Positions 13,675 to 18,015 of a stretch of 18,015 bases of DNA are shown piece after piece (positions within the stretch are counted from its first letter, which is position 1; every line of letters starts with the position of its first letter). The stretch comes from an uncultured Collinsella sp. GTDB lineage: Bacteria > Actinomycetota > Coriobacteriia > Coriobacteriales > Coriobacteriaceae. The notes beneath the pieces are model-generated. The model did not search any database. It was not told the origin of the DNA and was given only the letters and a program-made list of their open reading frames with translations. The stretch lies in contig UQIV01000033.1 in the NCBI GenBank assembly GCA_900541205.1, positions 1-18,015 on the forward strand. The letters are read 5' to 3'. A program made the position numbers and the translations under genes.

Positions 13675-15192
13675 CTAGTTGGTGCTCATTCGTTTTGCTG
13701 CAGACTCGACGTAGCTGGTCATCTCGTCGACGTCGCAGACGTCTTCGAAGCGGACGGGTTTGGATTCGAGTTCGGCGAGCTGGGCTGGGGCGACCGTGTT
13801 GGTTGCCTGCTCGAGCACGCGCATGGCCTCAAAGTCGTCCTCGGGAACGTCGAGGCCCAGGGCGTCGCAGCAGGCGCGCGGGAACTTGTAGGGGCTGGCG
13901 GTCGAAAGCAGCACGCGGGCCTTGGCGCCCTCGGCGGGGGCGACCTGCTCAAAGACGTGATAGCCGCAAGCGGTGTGCGGGTCGATCACGTAGCCGTTCG
14001 CATCCCAGCAGCTCTTGATGGCGGCGCGGACCTCGTCCTCGCTGGCCCAGCCGCAACCAAAGACGCTCTGGATCTTGGCCAGCAGCTCGGCGGGCACCTC
14101 GTAGCGACCGGTTTGGGCAAGCTGCTCCATAAGGCCGGCAACGAGCTCGCAGTCGCCGTCGGACAGGAAGTAGAGCATGCGCTCGAGGTTGGAGCTGATG
14201 AGGATGTCCATCGACGGCGAGATGGTCGTGAAGAACGGGCGGTTACGGTCGTATACGCCGGTGGTCAGGAAGTCAGCCAGCACGTTGTTCTTGTCGCTCG
14301 CGACGATGAGCTTGGCGACGGGCAGACCCATACGCTTGGCATAGTAGCCGGCCAAGATATCGCCAAAGTTGCCGGTCGGTACGCAGAACTCCACGGCGTC
14401 GCCAGCCTCGATAGCGCCGGCGCGCAGCAACTGCGCATAGGCGGCAAAGTAGTAGACGACCTGCGGTACCAGACGGCCGACATTGATGGAGTTGGCGCTC
14501 GAAAGCACCGTGCCGGCGGCCTCAAGACGCTCAGCTAGCTCCTTATCGGCAAAGATACGCTTGACGGCACTCTGGGCGTCGTCAAAGTTGCCGCGGATTC
14601 CGCAGACGGCGACGTTGCTGCCCTCCTGCGTGGACATCTGCAGGTTCTGGACGCGGCTGACCTTGCCCTCGGGATAAAAGACGGTGATGCCCGTGCCCGG
14701 AGCGTCGGCAAAACCGGCGAGCGCGGCCTTGCCGGTGTCGCCTGACGTGGCGGTGACGATCATGATGCGCTCGGCGCCGCCGTCCTTGGCGGAAGTGCGG
14801 GCCATGAGGCGGGGGAGCATCTGTAGGGCGATGTCCTTGAAGGCGCTTGTGGGGCCGCCAAAGAGCTCCATCACATAGGTCTGAGGGGCGTCAGCACCCG
14901 GCGCTGCGTCGAGTTTGACGAGCGGCGTAACCTCTTCACTCGCGAACGTGCCGCGGTATGCCTCGTCGACACACGCCGAAATTTCTTCGGCCGTGTAATC
15001 ATTCAGTAACATTCCCAACACATCTTGAGCGATTTCAAAGTACGATTTATCTGCAAGCGAGCTGATATCGACCTGCTGGGTGCCAAGCTCGTCCGAGACA
15101 AACAAACCCCCGTCGGGAGCGATGCCGGTGCGGATTGCCACCTTACTTGAGCACGATAAAGTGCGTCCTCGTGTACTATGATAAGTTCCCAT
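13675..15192 (-). CDS. thrC: Threonine synthase
   Basis: The 505-residue PLP enzyme converts O-phosphohomoserine to threonine. The N-terminus (YHSTRG, then APDGGLFV at 25-32) is typical of the family. The PLP lysine is K119 in FGGPTSAFKDIALQ, and TATSGDTGKAA (147-157) forms the phosphate loop. The length fits the long bacterial/fungal class. The ATG at 15192 has GAGGAG about 10 bases upstream; the longer frame from 15237 has no ribosome site and adds residues not expected in the family. It is divergent from lysC, with 104 bases between the two starts. It is followed by an intrinsic terminator, then thrB. Confidence 0.94.
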   Translation of the reverse strand: MGTYHSTRGRTLSCSSKVAIRTGIAPDGGLFVSDELGTQQVDISSLADKSYFEIAQDVLGMLLNDYTAEEISACVDEAYRGTFASEEVTPLVKLDAAPGADAPQTYVMELFGGPTSAFKDIALQMLPRLMARTSAKDGGAERIMIVTATSGDTGKAALAGFADAPGTGITVFYPEGKVSRVQNLQMSTQEGSNVAVCGIRGNFDDAQSAVKRIFADKELAERLEAAGTVLSSANSINVGRLVPQVVYYFAAYAQLLRAGAIEAGDAVEFCVPTGNFGDILAGYYAKRMGLPVAKLIVASDKNNVLADFLTTGVYDRNRPFFTTISPSMDILISSNLERMLYFLSDGDCELVAGLMEQLAQTGRYEVPAELLAKIQSVFGCGWASEDEVRAAIKSCWDANGYVIDPHTACGYHVFEQVAPAEGAKARVLLSTASPYKFPRACCDALGLDVPEDDFEAMRVLEQATNTVAPAQLAELESKPVRFEDVCDVDEMTSYVESAAKRMSTN

Positions 15193-15296
15193 ATAACACT
15201 GCTCCTCGGATGCCTTGGTCCCAATCGGTGAAACCATGGTATCAGAGCGCGCAAAATAGGTTCGCAGAGGCTTTTTAGAAAGGTAACCTCCAGCCC

Positions 15297-16685
15297 ATGA
15301 TTAAGATTGCCAAGTTTGGCGGCTCGTCGGTCGCCGACGCCGAACACTTTAAGAAGATCAAGGCCATCGTCGATGCCGACCCGGCTCGCCGTTTTGTGGT
15401 GGTTTCCGCCTGTGGTCGCCGCTTTAAGGGCGACACCAAGGTGACCGACCTGCTCTACCTGGTTAACGCGCACGTTAAGTACCACGTGTCGTGCGAGGAG
15501 CTGCTCGAGGACATCGGCCAGCGCTATTTTGATATCGCTGACGAGCTGGAGCTCACCTATCCCATCCGTGAGGAGTTCGCGGCTTTTGCCGAGCGCGCCC
15601 GCTCGGGCGGTTACTCCACCGAGGAGCTTGTGAGCCGCGGCGAGTACTTCACCGCTCGCCTGATGGCTGAGTACCTGGGCCTACCGTTCCTGGACGCCGC
15701 GACGGTTGTGGCGTTCCATCACGACGGTACGCTCAGCATGAATCGCACCTCCGAGCTGGTACAGGAGTATGGCCAGCAGGGCGGCTTCGTTATGCCTGGC
15801 TTCTACGGCGCGACGCGCGAGGGCCAGATCAAGCTGCTCGACCGTGGCGGCGGCGACATTTCCGGCTCGATCCTGGCCAAGTGCCTAGGCGCCGACCTGT
15901 ACGAGAACTGGACCGACGTTTCGGGCTTCTATTCTGCCGACCCTCGCATTGTGCCCGAGGCTCAGCCCATCGCCCGCGTTACCTACGAGGAGCTGCGAGA
16001 GCTTTCGTACATGGGCGCAAGCGTCCTGCACGAGGAGGCCGTGTTCCCTGTGCGTGAGGCGGGTATTCCGCTGGTCATCAAGAACACCAATGCGCCGCAG
16101 GACCCCGGCACCATCATTAGCGAGACGGCTGATGAGGGCGAGGCGGAGCCCATCATTACCGGCGTGACCGGCAAGCGCGGCTTTGTCGCCATCAACGTCG
16201 CCCGCGACCGCACCAAGCCCCGTGTTGGCTTTATGCGCCGTGCGCTTTCGGTGTTCGAACGCTATGACGTCTCCGTCGAGCACATGCCCACCGGTGTCGA
16301 CCGCTTTGGCGCCGTGGTGCAGGAGCAGGATGTGCACGACTCGCTGTACTCGCTCGTGGGCGACATTCAACAGGAGGTCGAGCCGCTCGAGATCGAGGTT
16401 GTCGAGGGCTTGGCGCTTATCGCGACCGTCGGCCGTAACCTGCGCGGGCGCGCAGGTATCTCGGGTCACCTGTTTGGCATGCTTGGCCAGGCCGGCGTGA
16501 GCGTGCGTATGATTTCGCAGAGCTGTGACGAGATCAACATCATTATCGGTGTCGAGGAGAAGGACTTCGACCTAGCGATTCAGACCATTTACCGTGCCTT
16601 CTCCGACGAAAACGGCATTGTGAAGGTCTCCGATCTGGAGGCTCCTGCGCCGGTCGATCCCGCTCTGGCCGCGCTCAAAAAGTAG
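15297..16685 (+). CDS. lysC: Aspartate kinase (monofunctional)
   Basis: The 462-residue enzyme phosphorylates aspartate, the entry step to lysine, threonine and methionine. KFGGSS (6-11) starts the kinase domain; RGGGDISGS (183-191) and the WTDVSGFYSADPR segment (205-217) complete the substrate and ATP sites. Two ACT domains follow (about 290-360 and 372-440), the second with GRNLRGRAGISGHLFGML. They are expected to bind the feedback inhibitor, which cannot be named from sequence alone. The ATG at 15297 starts directly with the family N-terminus; the ribosome site is weak (AAAGG about 12 bases upstream). No fused homoserine dehydrogenase is present. It is followed by asd. Confidence 0.95.
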   Translation: MIKIAKFGGSSVADAEHFKKIKAIVDADPARRFVVVSACGRRFKGDTKVTDLLYLVNAHVKYHVSCEELLEDIGQRYFDIADELELTYPIREEFAAFAERARSGGYSTEELVSRGEYFTARLMAEYLGLPFLDAATVVAFHHDGTLSMNRTSELVQEYGQQGGFVMPGFYGATREGQIKLLDRGGGDISGSILAKCLGADLYENWTDVSGFYSADPRIVPEAQPIARVTYEELRELSYMGASVLHEEAVFPVREAGIPLVIKNTNAPQDPGTIISETADEGEAEPIITGVTGKRGFVAINVARDRTKPRVGFMRRALSVFERYDVSVEHMPTGVDRFGAVVQEQDVHDSLYSLVGDIQQEVEPLEIEVVEGLALIATVGRNLRGRAGISGHLFGMLGQAGVSVRMISQSCDEINIIIGVEEKDFDLAIQTIYRAFSDENGIVKVSDLEAPAPVDPALAALKK

Positions 16686-16695
16686 CGACTGCTCG

Positions 16696-16727
16696 GTAGA
16701 TTTTTGGGTCATGTCTCAAAAATCTAC
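16696..16727 (+). other. Hairpin after lysC
   Basis: GTAGATTTTTG (16696-16706) and CAAAAATCTAC (16717-16727) pair perfectly over 11 bp, and two more pairs are possible inward. It begins 10 bases after the lysC stop. There is no T-run after it, so it may stabilise the 3' end or be a small repeat. A short GTTTC tandem (16736-16756) lies between it and the next hairpin. Confidence 0.5.
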
Positions 16728-16757
16728 GGCGGGGCGTTTCGTTTCGGTTTCGTTTCG

Positions 16758-16784
16758 ACGGGGCGGGTTTCGTGCCCGCCCCGT
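16758..16784 (+). terminator. GC-rich hairpin between lysC and asd
   Basis: ACGGGGCGGG (16758-16767) and CCCGCCCCGT (16775-16784) form a perfect 10-bp stem with a 7-base loop, followed by the T-rich TCTTGT. It looks like a weak intrinsic terminator or attenuator after lysC. asd starts 74 bases later. Confidence 0.6.
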
Positions 16785-16858
16785 TCTTGTATACACTGGC
16801 AACAATAATCGGCCTGCTCGGCGTGCGGGCAAAAGCCACAACCTTTAAAGGGGGAAGC

Positions 16859-17884
16859 ATGAAACAGTACACGGTTGCTATTTTGGGCGCGACGGGAGCC
16901 GTGGGCACCCAGATGCTCGAGTGCCTCAACGAGCAGGAGTTTCCGGTCGGTAAGCTCAAGCTGCTGGCGAGCGCGCGCTCTGCGGGCAAGACCGTTGAGT
17001 TCCGCGGCGAGCAAATCGTGATTGAGGAGGCTTGCCCCGAGGCCTTTGAGGGCTGCGATATTGTGCTTGGTGCTGCCGGCGACGATATCGCCAAGGAATT
17101 GCTGCCCGAGGCCGTAAAGCGCGGCGCTGTCGTGGTCGACAACAGCCATGCCTTCCGCATGGATCCCGAGGTGCCGCTGGTCGTACCCGAGATCAATGCC
17201 GACGATATCAAGTGGCATCACGGCCTTATCGCCAACCCCAACTGCGCGACCATTATCGGCCTGGTTCCCACCTGGCCGCTGCATCAGCTTGCCGGCGTAA
17301 AGCGTATGATCGTGTCCACGTATCAGGCAGCTTCGGGCGCCGGTGCCCCCGGTATGGCCGAGCTCGAAGCACAGCTTGCCGCCCTGGGCCGTGGCGAGGA
17401 GATTCCCGAGCCGCGCGCCTTCGCCGCCCAGCTGGCGAGCAACCTGATTCCGCAGATTGGCGGCGTCAAGGAGGAGGGCTTTACCTCCGAGGAGATGAAA
17501 CTGCAGAACGAGGGCCGCAAGATCATGCATCTGCCCGAGCTGCGCGTGAACTGCACCTGCGTGCGCGTCCCTGTGCTGCGTTCGCACTCCGAGAGCATTA
17601 CGCTCGAGTTCGAGCGTGACATTACGGTTGAGGAGGCCCGTGCTGCGCTTGCTACCGCTCCCGGCGTCAAGCTGGTTGACGATATGGCTGCCGAGGATGC
17701 ACACGACCGCTTCCCCATGCCGATGGACACCTCCGACCAGGACCTGATTTGGGTCGGCCGCGTGCGCCGCGACATCTCGAACCCCGAGGCTGCGCGCGGC
17801 ATCACCTTCTGGTGCTGCGGCGACCAAATCCGTAAGGGCGCGGCAACCAACGCCGTCCAGATCGCTAAGCTGCTCTGCGAGTAG
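16859..17884 (+). CDS. asd: Aspartate-semialdehyde dehydrogenase
   Basis: The 341-residue enzyme reduces aspartyl phosphate to aspartate semialdehyde with NADPH. GATGAVG (10-16) is the nucleotide-binding loop, C129 in ANPNCATI is the catalytic cysteine and H243 in RVPVLRSHS is the likely catalytic histidine. Length and motifs fit the common bacterial class. ATG 16859 has AAAGGGGGA (16847-16855) just before it; the longer frame from 16772 would add 29 residues read through the intergenic region. It follows lysC by 173 bases, with hairpins between. Its stop is 15 bases before the poly-G artefact. Confidence 0.96.
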   Translation: MKQYTVAILGATGAVGTQMLECLNEQEFPVGKLKLLASARSAGKTVEFRGEQIVIEEACPEAFEGCDIVLGAAGDDIAKELLPEAVKRGAVVVDNSHAFRMDPEVPLVVPEINADDIKWHHGLIANPNCATIIGLVPTWPLHQLAGVKRMIVSTYQAASGAGAPGMAELEAQLAALGRGEEIPEPRAFAAQLASNLIPQIGGVKEEGFTSEEMKLQNEGRKIMHLPELRVNCTCVRVPVLRSHSESITLEFERDITVEEARAALATAPGVKLVDDMAAEDAHDRFPMPMDTSDQDLIWVGRVRRDISNPEAARGITFWCCGDQIRKGAATNAVQIAKLLCE

Positions 17885-17899
17885 TGCGACCTGTCCGGC

Positions 17900-17953
17900 G
17901 GGGGGGGGGGGGGGGGGGGGGTTATAAAAAAAAAAGGGGGGGGGGGGGGGGGG
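17900..17953. other. Poly-G/poly-A contig end, probable artefact
   Basis: A run of 22 G (17900-17921), a run of 10 A (17926-17935) and a run of 18 G (17936-17953) follow the asd gene. They resemble the block at the start of the window. The last 62 bases look like ordinary sequence but hold no recognisable gene. Confidence 0.75.
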
Positions 17954-18015
17954 TGGGGCGGGGTTGAGGCCTGCGCATGGGGCGGAGCAGCAATCGGCGC
18001 GGCAGGGGTCGTAGT

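Noticed and set aside
13563..14018. A 151-residue arginine/serine-rich plus-strand frame over the thrC end
   Set aside because: It runs through the palindrome and terminator and is antisense to thrC; the composition is typical of a shadow frame.
15193..15296. Lysine riboswitch or T-box between thrC and lysC
   Set aside because: The gap between the divergent starts is only 104 bases, with no room for either structure and no matching terminator-antiterminator pair.
16724..17827. A 367-residue open frame on the minus strand opposite asd
   Set aside because: It lies antisense to an unmistakable asd gene, starts in the intergenic repeat and shows no family motif. Long antisense frames are common in high-GC genes.

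Overview
The window looks like one bacterial contig from a high-GC gut actinobacterium of the Coriobacteriia, most like Collinsella. This rests on overall codon use and gene content (glucose-family PTS with GH32 enzymes, glycyl-radical activase, DegV) and is an inference, not a database match. Both extreme ends (about 1-110 and 17900-17960) are homopolymer runs that look like sequencing or assembly artefact.

Layout. (1) 268-5885 is a sucrose/fructoside uptake locus: a LacI-type repressor, then an apparent operon of a divergent GH32 protein, a PTS EIIBC permease and a canonical GH32 sucrose-6-phosphate hydrolase. Four copies of a 17-bp LacI-type operator lie in front of the repressor gene and the operon. 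(2) 6163-8010 carries a DegV fatty-acid-binding protein and the pyruvate formate-lyase activase, each behind an intergenic region rich in dyad symmetry. (3) 8295-9413 is a membrane-anchored serine hydrolase with all four class A beta-lactamase motifs. A near-copy of its own 3' end lies upstream of it. (4) 9492-10861 holds mtnN and engB (housekeeping). (5) 10956-12303 is an accessory two-gene module: a DUF3990 protein with a PARP-like ADP-ribosyltransferase signature, overlapping a gene whose product ends in an XRE-type helix-turn-helix. It looks like a toxin-antitoxin pair. It is preceded by a 19-bp hairpin and lies between the end of engB and a degenerate copy of that end. (6) 12592-17884 is the aspartate/threonine pathway: thrB and thrC on the minus strand, divergent from lysC and asd on the plus strand. 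Homoserine dehydrogenase is not in the window.

How the parts work together. The PTS brings in and phosphorylates sucrose or a related fructoside, and cytosolic GH32 enzymes split the product. LacI probably represses both itself and the operon. LysC and Asd make aspartate semialdehyde; ThrB and ThrC finish threonine from homoserine.

The most unusual parts are the DUF3990/XRE module with its flanking repeats, a 187-bp nested palindrome at 12412-12598 that contains the thrB stop codon, a second nested palindrome (13488-13599) just in front of the thrB ribosome binding site, and the repeat flanking the serine hydrolase. No tRNA, rRNA, CRISPR array, transposase or integrase was seen.
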